A stretch of 8,180 bases of DNA from Verrucomicrobiota bacterium (GCA_017302195.1 JAFLEG010000156.1:1-8180), one strand, 5' to 3'. Positions 1 through 6,629 are shown, counted from the stretch's first letter. The notes: generated by a model from the sequence alone, not told the origin. Made by a program: numbers and translations.

Positions 1-1
1 C

Positions 2-595
2 AGCCTGCGCCCGGTGCTGGAGGCTCAGGGAGTGGAGATCTACGAGGGCACGCCGGTGCTGCGGGTGGCCGAGGGCAGCCCGCACCGTCTGGCGACGCCG
101 GGCGGTGAAGTGACCGGACAGTTGCCGAACGGCATGCTGGTCAACCGGCTGGAGCACGACAAAGAGAAGGTGGTCGGACACGGCACGGATCTGATCAGCG
201 ACGACCAGTTCCGCGACTTCGTGGTGCGGTATGACTACCTGATCCCGCCCGGGGCCAATTCGGGCTTCTACCTGCGCGGACGCCACGAAATCCAGATCTT
301 CGACGACTACGGCAAGAAGCCCGAGCTGGGCGGCAACGGCGCGATCTACAATGTCGCCCCGGCGGCGCTCATGGCGTCCCGCAAGCCCGGCGAGTGGCAG
401 AGCGTCGAGGCCCGCATGGTGGGCGACCGCATCTGGGTGATTCTCAACGGCGTGACCATCCAGGATGGCGTGGAGTGCCGGAAGGGCACCGGAAGCCATC
501 TGGATGACCGGGTGGACCAGCCCGGCCCCATCCTGCTCCAGGGCGATCACGGGGAAGTCGCCTTCCGCAACATCCGCATCAAGGCGTTGAAATAG
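2..595 (+). CDS. DUF1080 / 3-keto-disaccharide hydrolase domain protein, 5' truncated
   Basis: The reading frame is open to the left edge, so the true start lies outside; the GTG at 14 is only the first possible start codon inside. Counting from that GTG, the protein shows the DUF1080 (PF06439) core, a concanavalin-like beta-sandwich: NGMLVN at 39-44, GTDLIS at 57-62, NSGFYLRGR at 82-90, the EIQIFDDYG strand at 92-100, GEWQSVEARMVGDR near 126-139, LNGV at 144-147, and the closing LQGDHG (175-180) and FRNIRI (184-189). Members of this family are secreted or periplasmic; some cleave 3-keto-glycosides made by a Gfo/Idh dehydrogenase, others are only predicted glycan binders or hydrolases. The Gfo/Idh gene starts 8 nt after the stop, which supports a shared pathway. 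The roughly 40 residues before the core do not show the usual 'LFDGKDLSGW' opening, so a variant N-terminus or another domain may precede it. The family call is firm; the enzymatic activity is inferred. Confidence 0.85.
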   Translation, partial: SLRPVLEAQGVEIYEGTPVLRVAEGSPHRLATPGGEVTGQLPNGMLVNRLEHDKEKVVGHGTDLISDDQFRDFVVRYDYLIPPGANSGFYLRGRHEIQIFDDYGKKPELGGNGAIYNVAPAALMASRKPGEWQSVEARMVGDRIWVILNGVTIQDGVECRKGTGSHLDDRVDQPGPILLQGDHGEVAFRNIRIKALK

Positions 596-603
596 CTCCT
601 CCC

Positions 604-1923
604 ATGGCCTCCCCCGAGTTCTCCGCCGACCTCCCCCGCCGGGATTTTGTAAAGTCCGGTTCCCTCGCCGCCCTGATGGCCGCGCTGGGTGGCGTGCCGA
701 TTACCGGCGACGAGCCCGCCAAGGCCGCTGATGGCACGCTGGCCGTGCCGAAGGCGGACCCGAACTACAAGGAGAAGCCGGTGGGACCCCCGGTGAAGAT
801 GGGGGTCATCGGACTCGGCGTGCACGGCCGCGAGATCCTCACCCAGCTTGGACGCCTCCCCAACGCCCCGGTCACCGCCATCTGCGACAGCTACAAGGCC
901 TCGCTCAAACGCGGCTCCGAGGCCGCGCCCAATGCCCGGCAGCTCACCGAGTACCCGGCGTTGCTCGAGAGTCCGGACGTCCAGGCCGTGGTCATCGCCA
1001 CGCCGACACCGCAACACAAGGACATCGCCCTGGCCGCCCTGAAGGCCGGGAAGCACGTCTATCTGGAGGCCCCGATGGCGCACTCCATCGAGGACGGCCG
1101 GGCCATCGCCCGGGCCGCCCAGGCGCTGCCGGCGACGCAGATCTTCCAGGTGGGACTGCAGTTCCGCGAAAACCCCCAGCACCATCATGTGCTCAAGTTC
1201 TTCCGCACCGGCGCCTGCGGCAAAACCGCCACCGCCTCGGCCCAGTTCAACAAGAAGCAGTCCTGGCGGCGCGCCTCGCCCAATCCCGAGCGGGAGAAGG
1301 CCCTGAACTGGCGTCTGGACAACGCCACCTCCCTGGGGCTAGTGGGCGAGATCGGCATCAATGCCATGGACTGCGCCAGTTGGTATCAGGATGCCCTCCC
1401 GGTCTCCGTGACCGGATTTGGAAGCATCCAGCTCTGGGACGACGGACGGCAGACGCCGGACACCGTGCAGGCCGTGCTGGAGTATCCAGGTGGTGTCCGC
1501 CTGGTATTCGCCTCCACCCTGGCCAGCTCCTACGGCGGTGAGCAGCAGATCTTCAATGGCAGCGATGCCACCATCCTGATCCGCGACAACAAGGGCTGGA
1601 TGTTCAAGGAGGCGGACGCACCGCTGCTGGGCTGGGAAGTGTACGCCCGCAAGGACGACATCCTCAGCGAGATGGGCATCGCCCTGGTGGCCAATGCCAC
1701 CAAGATCCTGGCCCAGGGCAAGAAGCCCGCCGAGGCGGCCAGCGACACCGACTCCCCGCTCAAGTACGCGCTGGAGAAGTTCGTCGAGCACGTGAACGAG
1801 GGCACGGCGCCGGCCGCCGGATGGAAGGTGGGTTTCGAATCCCTGGTCACGGTGGTGAAGGCCAACGAGGCGGTCTTGAAGGGCGGGCGCATCGCGTACG
1901 ACCCGGCCATGTTTCAGGTGTGA
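604..1923 (+). CDS. Tat-exported Gfo/Idh/MocA family oxidoreductase with an altered EKP motif
   Basis: A 439-residue NAD(P)-dependent oxidoreductase of the Gfo/Idh/MocA family, predicted to oxidise or reduce a sugar or cyclitol in the periplasm. A twin-arginine signal is visible (RRDFVKSG at 12-19, then an Ala/Leu-rich stretch to about 30), as is common for this family in Verrucomicrobiota and Planctomycetota. The Rossmann motif GLGVHG is at 70-75, followed by the beta2 acid in AICDS (92-96). VVIATPTPQH (129-138) and the AGKHVYLE strand precede the cofactor/catalytic loop. That loop reads EAP (155-157) where the family has EKP, and the later motif, usually holding an active-site His, reads GEIGINAMD with Asn253. 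The C-terminal beta-sheet domain ends with FESLVTVVKANEAVLKGGRI, typical of the family. It lies 8 nt after the DUF1080 gene and 13 nt before the peptidase gene, so it is probably in an operon. The ribosome-binding site before the ATG is weak. Family certain; substrate unknown; catalytic competence questionable. Confidence 0.9.
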   Translation: MASPEFSADLPRRDFVKSGSLAALMAALGGVPITGDEPAKAADGTLAVPKADPNYKEKPVGPPVKMGVIGLGVHGREILTQLGRLPNAPVTAICDSYKASLKRGSEAAPNARQLTEYPALLESPDVQAVVIATPTPQHKDIALAALKAGKHVYLEAPMAHSIEDGRAIARAAQALPATQIFQVGLQFRENPQHHHVLKFFRTGACGKTATASAQFNKKQSWRRASPNPEREKALNWRLDNATSLGLVGEIGINAMDCASWYQDALPVSVTGFGSIQLWDDGRQTPDTVQAVLEYPGGVRLVFASTLASSYGGEQQIFNGSDATILIRDNKGWMFKEADAPLLGWEVYARKDDILSEMGIALVANATKILAQGKKPAEAASDTDSPLKYALEKFVEHVNEGTAPAAGWKVGFESLVTVVKANEAVLKGGRIAYDPAMFQV

Positions 1924-1936
1924 GCCGGGTGGAACC

Positions 1937-2479
1937 TTGGATTTGAGCGCCTCCTACCCCGACCGCATTGCCGGCATCCTTTCCGACCTGGGCATCGCCG
2001 CCGACTACGGGGCGTCCCGCGGACTGAAGCTGCAGCCGGAGGCCGGGGATCTGGTCACGGCCCGCGTGCTCCCCAACGGCCGCGAGCTGCAACTGGTTCC
2101 CAGAGCGGCGGTGGCCTGGGAGGCGATGCGAACTGCGGCGGACGCCGATGCGGTCACCCTGCTGCTGATCTCCGGCTTTCGCAGCGTGGACTACCAGCGG
2201 CAGATCCTGGAGCGCAAGCGGGCGCGGGGCGACGCCTGGGAGGCGATTCTGCGGGTGAATGCGGCGCCGGGATTCAGCGAGCACCACACCGGACGCGCCG
2301 TGGATATTGGCACCCCGGGCTGTCCGCCCCTGGAAGAGGCCTTCGAGTTGACCGATGCCTTCCGCTGGTTGCACCGGGAGGCGGCACGCTTCGGATTCCA
2401 CCTGAGCTTCCCCCGCGACAATCCCCACGGCATCGTCTTCGAGCCTTGGCACTGGCGCTGGCAGCCGGACTCTCTTTAG
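1937..2479 (+). CDS. VanY-type D-alanyl-D-alanine carboxypeptidase (peptidase M15B), TTG start
   Basis: A 180-residue zinc peptidase of the LAS/VanY group that trims D-Ala or related bonds in peptidoglycan peptides. The signature elements are all present and in order: SGFRS (79-83), SEHHTGRAVDIG (114-125, matching SxHxxGxAxD with His116 and Asp123 as zinc ligands), and FEPWHWRW (168-175, Glu169 as catalytic base and His172 as third ligand). The TTG at 1937 is chosen because no ATG or GTG precedes the conserved core in this frame and a purine-rich GGGTGGAA lies about 4 nt upstream. No signal peptide or membrane segment is visible, unlike most VanY/DacB-type enzymes, so it may act in the cytoplasm on recycled muropeptides, or the true start may differ. 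It starts 13 nt after the oxidoreductase gene, and its stop overlaps the stop of the convergent TIM-barrel gene. Family call strong; compartment and role inferred. Confidence 0.87.
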   Translation: MDLSASYPDRIAGILSDLGIAADYGASRGLKLQPEAGDLVTARVLPNGRELQLVPRAAVAWEAMRTAADADAVTLLLISGFRSVDYQRQILERKRARGDAWEAILRVNAAPGFSEHHTGRAVDIGTPGCPPLEEAFELTDAFRWLHREAARFGFHLSFPRDNPHGIVFEPWHWRWQPDSL

Positions 2480-3549
2480 GACTTCCGGCCCAGGATGCGA
2501 TCCAGCGAATCGGAGGTCTGCCAGATCAGGGCCTCGGGATAGTGCGGGTACGGATGGAAGTACTCGAAGGTCAGATAGCCCTGGTACCCTGCGGCATCCA
2601 GGGCCTCGGTGACCGCCGGCCAGTTGGTGGTGCCGTCCAGCAGCGGACGAAAGGTCTCCAGGGAGAAGTCGGTGCCCTTCTTCGTGAACTCCTTCAGGTG
2701 CACGTTCTGGATGCGCGGTCCCAACACCGAAGCCCAATGCTCGGCGAACTGGAACATGGCGATGTTGCCGGTGTCGAAATGCACCCGCACCCGGTCGGTT
2801 CCGAAACCGTCCACGAAGGCGTTCATTTCCATCGGGGTCATGAGGAACCCGTTGAAGAAGATGTTCTCCAGGTTGAGCCGCACCTTCAGCCGTTCGGCAT
2901 CCCGCGCCAACTGCCCCACCGCCTCGCGCGCGCGTCGCTCGCAGACATCGTTGGGCACCGGGTCATGGTCGGTCCGCCACGGGATGTACACCGCGCCGGG
3001 GACGACCAGCACGTTCTCGACCCCGAGGTCGTGGGCGGCCTGGGCGATCTTGCCGGCGAGTTCAAGTCCGCGGGCGCGCTTGGACTCATCGTTGCTCGTC
3101 AGCGGATACGGCCAGAAGAGGAAGGAGAACAGCCCGCTGATCTCGATCCCGATGTCGTCCGCCATGCGCCGGATCGCAGCGTACTCGCGGGCCCCGGATT
3201 TCGGGGACAGGTCGTTGTCCAGGTCGTAGTTCAACTCGATGGCGTCAAAGCCCGCCGCCTTGGCGAGGTGCAGGCACTCCTTCAGGCTCATGCGGTCCGG
3301 GTAGGGGAAGGCCCACAGGTTGATGGACTTCTTCATCGGATACCGCTTCACCGACCCACGGCGGGGATCCGGCGAGGGCACCGACAGCGGCACCGGCTTC
3401 GCTCCCGTCCCCGTCCCCTGCGCGGCGCGCACCGGCTCAAAGGCCAGCGACGACACCCCGACCGCCGCGGCGGCGCGCAAGGCATCGCGCCGGCTGAGCG
3501 GACCGGACGGAGACGCAGGACTTTCGGGATCCGAGGCAGGAATGTTCAT
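2476..3549 (-). CDS. Tat-exported sugar phosphate isomerase/epimerase-like TIM-barrel protein
   Basis: A 357-residue protein of the xylose-isomerase-like TIM barrel family (AP endonuclease 2 fold, PF01261). The start at 3549 is chosen because it places a clean twin-arginine signal at the N-terminus: LSRRDALRAAAAVGVSSLAF at 18-37. A start further upstream in the same frame (3678) would bury it behind 43 low-complexity residues. The barrel begins near KKSINLWAFPY (73-83). Four candidate metal ligands sit where D-tagatose 3-epimerase-type enzymes have theirs: Glu228 (NLENIF), Asp259 (HFDTGN), His284 (NVHLKE) and Glu329 (TFEYF), spaced about 31, 25 and 45 residues apart. Known relatives isomerise or epimerise sugars, inositols or keto-sugars, often beside Gfo/Idh and DUF1080 genes as here. 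It lies 166 nt downstream of the M56 gene on the same strand, so it could be read through from the blaI operon or have its own promoter. It ends tail to tail with the M15 gene. Exact substrate unknown. Confidence 0.88.
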   Translation of the reverse strand: MNIPASDPESPASPSGPLSRRDALRAAAAVGVSSLAFEPVRAAQGTGTGAKPVPLSVPSPDPRRGSVKRYPMKKSINLWAFPYPDRMSLKECLHLAKAAGFDAIELNYDLDNDLSPKSGAREYAAIRRMADDIGIEISGLFSFLFWPYPLTSNDESKRARGLELAGKIAQAAHDLGVENVLVVPGAVYIPWRTDHDPVPNDVCERRAREAVGQLARDAERLKVRLNLENIFFNGFLMTPMEMNAFVDGFGTDRVRVHFDTGNIAMFQFAEHWASVLGPRIQNVHLKEFTKKGTDFSLETFRPLLDGTTNWPAVTEALDAAGYQGYLTFEYFHPYPHYPEALIWQTSDSLDRILGRKS

Positions 3550-3641
3550 GCCGGAACCATGACTGCGCCCCCCGGCTCCGCCAGAGCGAATCGGCCCGCC
3601 CCGCTGCTGCCCAGAGCGCCCGGACCGCCACGACCGCAGGC

Positions 3642-3668
3642 AACAGATGCCCTGTCCCTGGCCTTCCC
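3642..3668 (-). repeat. Dispersed intergenic repeat, copy 2
   Basis: Read on the minus strand it is GGGAA-N2-CCAGGGACAGG followed by GCATCTGTT, matching copy 1 at 22 of 27 positions. The inner complementarity is reduced to ACAG-N5-CTGT. It lies in the 166-nt gap between the M56 gene and the TIM-barrel gene. I saw no further copy of the CCAGGGACAGG core in the window. Confidence 0.6.
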
Positions 3669-3715
3669 GAAGCGGCATCTACGCGGCGACGCGTGCCATG
3701 CGGCGACAGCGGCCC

Positions 3716-6184
3716 TTACTTGGGTGGGTCGTTGAGCCGCCTTCCCGCCGGATCCACGAGTACCGGGGTGATGAATACCAGAAGTTGCCGGCCGGCCGAC
3801 GTCCAGTCGGGCCCTCGAATCCACTGGAGGACCTGGGAGTCTCCAGCAGTCGTCGCTGCGGCGTCCTTCAGCGCGCCGTCCCCTTCCACCAGCTCGCCCG
3901 CCAGAACCAGCGTTTGGGCGTCCCGCAGCGCGGCACTGGCAGAAAACACCCCGCTTCGCACCCGCAGCGGAAACGAGGCGCCGGATTTCAGCGCCAGCAA
4001 TTCCGAAAAACTCGCAGTCACCGTCAACTGAATGGCGACATCATCCGACATGACCTCGGGAATCACATCCAAGGTGGGCCCGAAGGGAATGTCCTGGAGT
4101 CGCCCCTGAATGTCTGGAACCGGGATCACCGCGGTGGCGCTCGCCATGGCCTGACGCCCGCCCAGGGTGATCACCTTGGGCACGAAAAGTGTCTGAACAC
4201 CGGTTCGCGATTCCAACGCGACTCGTGCGGCCCGGTATTGAGATTCGGTGAGGAGGCCGACGGCGGCATTGGTGCCGGACGCGTCGGATTCCGGAGAGGC
4301 CTTGAGCAGGAAGTCCAACCCCAGTGATCCTGCCTGACCGTCCTCAAGCACCATGAATCGCGCCTCCACCTCCACCTGGGGCGGCGCCACATTGAGCGCC
4401 TGGATCGCCTTTTCAACGACGTCGAGGTCCGCTGCCGTGGCCCGCACGAAGAGGATCCCGTTGCGATCGTTGAAGAAGAGGGCTTTCTGCGGCAGGGGAA
4501 TGTCCGCGACACCCGGAGGTGCGGTGACGGCGCGCGGGAAGTCCACCCCGGCAGCCCGAAAGAAGTCCCGCACCCGCGATTGCACCTCGGGAGACCCGTT
4601 GGTCCGGACCGCGCCTGCCAGGCCCAGCGGATTGCCCATGACCGCCTCGATGCCGATGAGGAAGGTGTTGGGATTCACCCGGAAGGTACGAGTCATGAGC
4701 GGCTGGAAATCGAGCGTGCTCACCAGCCATTGGTCGCCGGGCTTCAGTTCCCCGGCAGGTGGCATTCCGGTTGAAACAAAGATCTTCGAGAATCCGGCGG
4801 CGCGAATCACTTCCACGGCCGGAACCAGGCGATTCCCGTTCACGCCGCGTTCAACCTGAAGATGGACCATGATCTCGGTGACCTCGGGTTCGCGTTGCAG
4901 CTTCCGCAACTCGGCCGTCACCTCATCGGCGGTCAGCAGTTCATCCGCGACAAAGAATCCCTCCTCGTCGGCGCGGACCGTGACCACAAAGCTGTGAACT
5001 CCCGGAATGGGCGCACCGCGAAGAACTCCATTGGTCTCGCCGGGACTCGCACCCACAGCGCTTGAGACATGGGCGTGAGCGGACGCCGTCTCGATGGACG
5101 CCCCCCGCGCCGTGTCGGAAACCGCCGCCTCCACGCGTCGCTGGAATCCCATCGGCAGCAGCACGAGTCCCGCCAGCACGCAGAAGCTCCAGCCGGCGGC
5201 TCCGAGATGCGGATGGCTTGGCAGCGGGGAATGGAGAAGCCGGTTCACCCGCGACCGCAGGGACCCGCCGGCCTCAAGGATGCCCAGAAGGCTCAAGGCC
5301 AGCATTGGACGTCCCGCGCAGTGCCGCGCCACGGCGAGCAATGCCGAGGGATAGGCGGAGGGGTCGTGGCGGGTGGCCGCCATGACGAGGTCGTCCACCG
5401 CCGTTTCCCGGAGCGCGCGGATCCGGGCATTCGCGATCCAGACCGCCGGATTCCACCACCACACCACCTGCACCACCGCCTGCACCCAGGTGATCCACAG
5501 ATCCCGCCGCTTCAGGTGCGCGAGTTCATGGAGCAGGACCAGTTGCAGGGCGTCCGGGGCCAAACGGTCCGCGAGCCGGTCGGGCAGTAGAATCTCGGGG
5601 CGGAACAGTCCGCGGACCGCCGGGCTGTGATTGGCGGTGGTGACGCGAAGCCGGGGAATCCGCGACAACCCCAGGACTTCAGCCGCCGCCCGAAGGGGTT
5701 CCCGGATGGCGTCCGGGGCCTCCACGGCGTCGCGGGCGATGCGTCGTACCGGACGGTTTCTCATCCACAGTCCGGCCGCCAGGAACGCCGCCCCGGCCAG
5801 CCACAGGAGAAGGAGCCGCGCATCGGGGGTCAGCGACGCGGACGCGGGCGCGGTGGGCACCAGCAGGGGTACCGGCTTCGGTTCAGGGACCGTGAGGACA
5901 TCCCGCGTGGCGATGGTCATCCGGGACGCCGGCGGAATGTGGACCGGCTCCGCCCACCAGCGTCCCAACCAGAACCCGGCGCCGGTGGGCAGCAGCAGGG
6001 ACGGCGGCAGAAGGAGCTTCAGCAGCACCAGCAGCCAGAGCGCGTAGCGCACGGCGCTGCGGAGACGGCGGCCCAGCAGCCAATCCACCGCCAGCAGCAG
6101 GGCGACCAGCAGCGTGGATTGGAACAGCATGAGTCGGGCCCAGTGGATGGCCGGCGCGCCGAACAGGTTGAGCAGGTCGTGCAT
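3716..6184 (-). CDS. BlaR1-type M56 membrane zinc peptidase fused to ExbD-like and secretin-like domains
   Basis: An 822-residue multidomain protein. Residues 1-346 form the BlaR1/MecR1 module: hydrophobic segments near 17-36, 45-64, 122-140, 232-249 and 330-346, the zinc motif HELAH at 219-223 and a likely third ligand Glu260 in RETAVDD. In the family this module cuts the BlaI-type repressor, or triggers its loss, after a signal from outside. The C-terminal penicillin-binding domain of classical BlaR1 is missing; no SxxK/SxN/KTG set is visible. Instead residues about 396-471 resemble the ExbD/TolR periplasmic domain (VVTVRADEEGFFV, a helix TADEVTAELRKLQ, IMVHLQVE, then VEVIRAAGFSKIFVSTG). 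Residues about 531-810 resemble a secretin: a ring-building subdomain ending GILFVRATAADLDVVEKAIQ, then VEVEARFMVLE (603-613), LFVPKVITLGGRQAM, TLDVIPEV, DAQTLVLAGEL and LLVFITPVLVDPAGRRL (801-817). It starts 12 nt after blaI, so it is co-transcribed. M56 call certain; secretin-like likely; ExbD-like moderately supported. Confidence 0.9.
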   Translation of the reverse strand: MHDLLNLFGAPAIHWARLMLFQSTLLVALLLAVDWLLGRRLRSAVRYALWLLVLLKLLLPPSLLLPTGAGFWLGRWWAEPVHIPPASRMTIATRDVLTVPEPKPVPLLVPTAPASASLTPDARLLLLWLAGAAFLAAGLWMRNRPVRRIARDAVEAPDAIREPLRAAAEVLGLSRIPRLRVTTANHSPAVRGLFRPEILLPDRLADRLAPDALQLVLLHELAHLKRRDLWITWVQAVVQVVWWWNPAVWIANARIRALRETAVDDLVMAATRHDPSAYPSALLAVARHCAGRPMLALSLLGILEAGGSLRSRVNRLLHSPLPSHPHLGAAGWSFCVLAGLVLLPMGFQRRVEAAVSDTARGASIETASAHAHVSSAVGASPGETNGVLRGAPIPGVHSFVVTVRADEEGFFVADELLTADEVTAELRKLQREPEVTEIMVHLQVERGVNGNRLVPAVEVIRAAGFSKIFVSTGMPPAGELKPGDQWLVSTLDFQPLMTRTFRVNPNTFLIGIEAVMGNPLGLAGAVRTNGSPEVQSRVRDFFRAAGVDFPRAVTAPPGVADIPLPQKALFFNDRNGILFVRATAADLDVVEKAIQALNVAPPQVEVEARFMVLEDGQAGSLGLDFLLKASPESDASGTNAAVGLLTESQYRAARVALESRTGVQTLFVPKVITLGGRQAMASATAVIPVPDIQGRLQDIPFGPTLDVIPEVMSDDVAIQLTVTASFSELLALKSGASFPLRVRSGVFSASAALRDAQTLVLAGELVEGDGALKDAAATTAGDSQVLQWIRGPDWTSAGRQLLVFITPVLVDPAGRRLNDPPK

Positions 6185-6196
6185 GGCGTGACGGGT

Positions 6197-6610
6197 TCAG
6201 GGGTTGGCCTTCCGGGCGGGCCGCCCCGCCTGTGACTTCCGCCGGGCGACGATGAGCGCCTCCAGTTCATCGAGATCGGCCGCGGAGAGCGTCTCCGCGG
6301 TCAGCAGGGTCTCGACCATGGGCTTGAGCGCGCCATCGAAGGCGTGGCGGAGCGCGTACCGCAGTTCGCCCAACTGCGCCTGCCGCCGGCTGACCGCGGC
6401 GCGGTACAGGGTGAGATGCCGGATCTTCTCCGCGGTCAGCAGCCCCTTGGCGACCATCCGGTCCATCAGCGTGCGGACCGTGCTGTAGGTCCAGCCCCGG
6501 GACGCCACCAGCGCCTCCTGAACGGATGGGGCGGCGCAGGGTTGATGCTCCCAGACCGCCTTGATGATGGCCCATTCGGATTCGGTAAGCTCGGGTTGTG
6601 GAGTGCTCAT
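6197..6610 (-). CDS. blaI: BlaI/MecI/CopY-family winged-helix repressor
   Basis: A 137-residue transcriptional repressor of the BlaI/MecI family; blaI is used as a family-level name only. The winged helix spans about residues 8-72: LTESEWAIIKAVWE opens it, and TYSTVRTLMDRMVAKGLL (41-58) is the recognition helix region with the family's TVRTLxxRLxxKG pattern. The C-terminal half (about 75-123) is the dimerisation part; HAFDG at 89-93 sits roughly where staphylococcal BlaI is cut (Asn-Phe), which is a positional inference. A basic tail (ARRKSQAGRPARK) ends it. The M56 gene follows after 12 nt, the classic repressor/antirepressor pair. The ATG at 6610 is preferred over the in-frame ATG at 6628, because the latter overlaps the predicted -10 element and a second dyad. 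Autoregulation is likely, since a BlaI-type palindrome lies in the promoter spacer directly upstream. Confidence 0.92.
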   Translation of the reverse strand: MSTPQPELTESEWAIIKAVWEHQPCAAPSVQEALVASRGWTYSTVRTLMDRMVAKGLLTAEKIRHLTLYRAAVSRRQAQLGELRYALRHAFDGALKPMVETLLTAETLSAADLDELEALIVARRKSQAGRPARKANP

Positions 6611-6613
6611 GGT

Positions 6614-6629
6614 AATGACGAGCGTCATT
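6614..6629. promoter_or_regulatory. Second dyad at the blaI transcription start, possible auxiliary operator
   Basis: AATGACG-N2-CGTCATT is a perfect 7-bp inverted repeat with a 2-bp centre. Its centre (6621.5) is exactly 20 bp from the centre of the main palindrome (6641.5), close to two helical turns, so two dimers could sit on the same face of the DNA. Half-sites share only AC at the equivalent positions (TACA versus GACG), so it may be a weaker BlaI site, a site for another regulator, or a leader hairpin. It lies between the -10 region and the blaI ATG. Confidence 0.5.

Noticed and set aside
547..1188. Minus-strand open frame (213 codons) opposite the Gfo/Idh gene
   Set aside because: The translation is Gly/Arg/Val-rich low-complexity typical of high-GC shadows; the plus strand shows Rossmann and family motifs.
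1847..2737. Minus-strand open frame (296 codons) opposite the M15 gene
   Set aside because: Composition is biased and motif-free; the plus strand carries the complete VanY zinc motifs and the frame overlaps the real TIM-barrel gene.
3550..3678. Upstream in-frame extension of the TIM-barrel gene by 43 residues
   Set aside because: The extra residues are Gly/Arg/Ser-rich, include part of the dispersed repeat region and would place the Tat signal internally; the start at 3549 gives a normal export signal.
2446..3735. Long plus-strand open frame (429 codons) opposite the TIM-barrel gene
   Set aside because: It is a GC-rich antisense shadow: its translation is His/Arg/Gly-rich without recognisable motifs, while the minus strand encodes a conserved metal-binding TIM barrel with a Tat signal.
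5627..6235. Plus-strand open frame (202 codons) opposite the M56 N-terminus
   Set aside because: Gln/Arg/Gly-rich shadow of the membrane-peptidase coding strand; no motifs.
3716..6610. Beta-lactam resistance sensor (true BlaR1/MecR1)
   Set aside because: The penicillin-binding C-terminal domain with SxxK, SxN and KTG motifs is absent, and no beta-lactamase is present in the window; only the M56 core and the repressor are shared.
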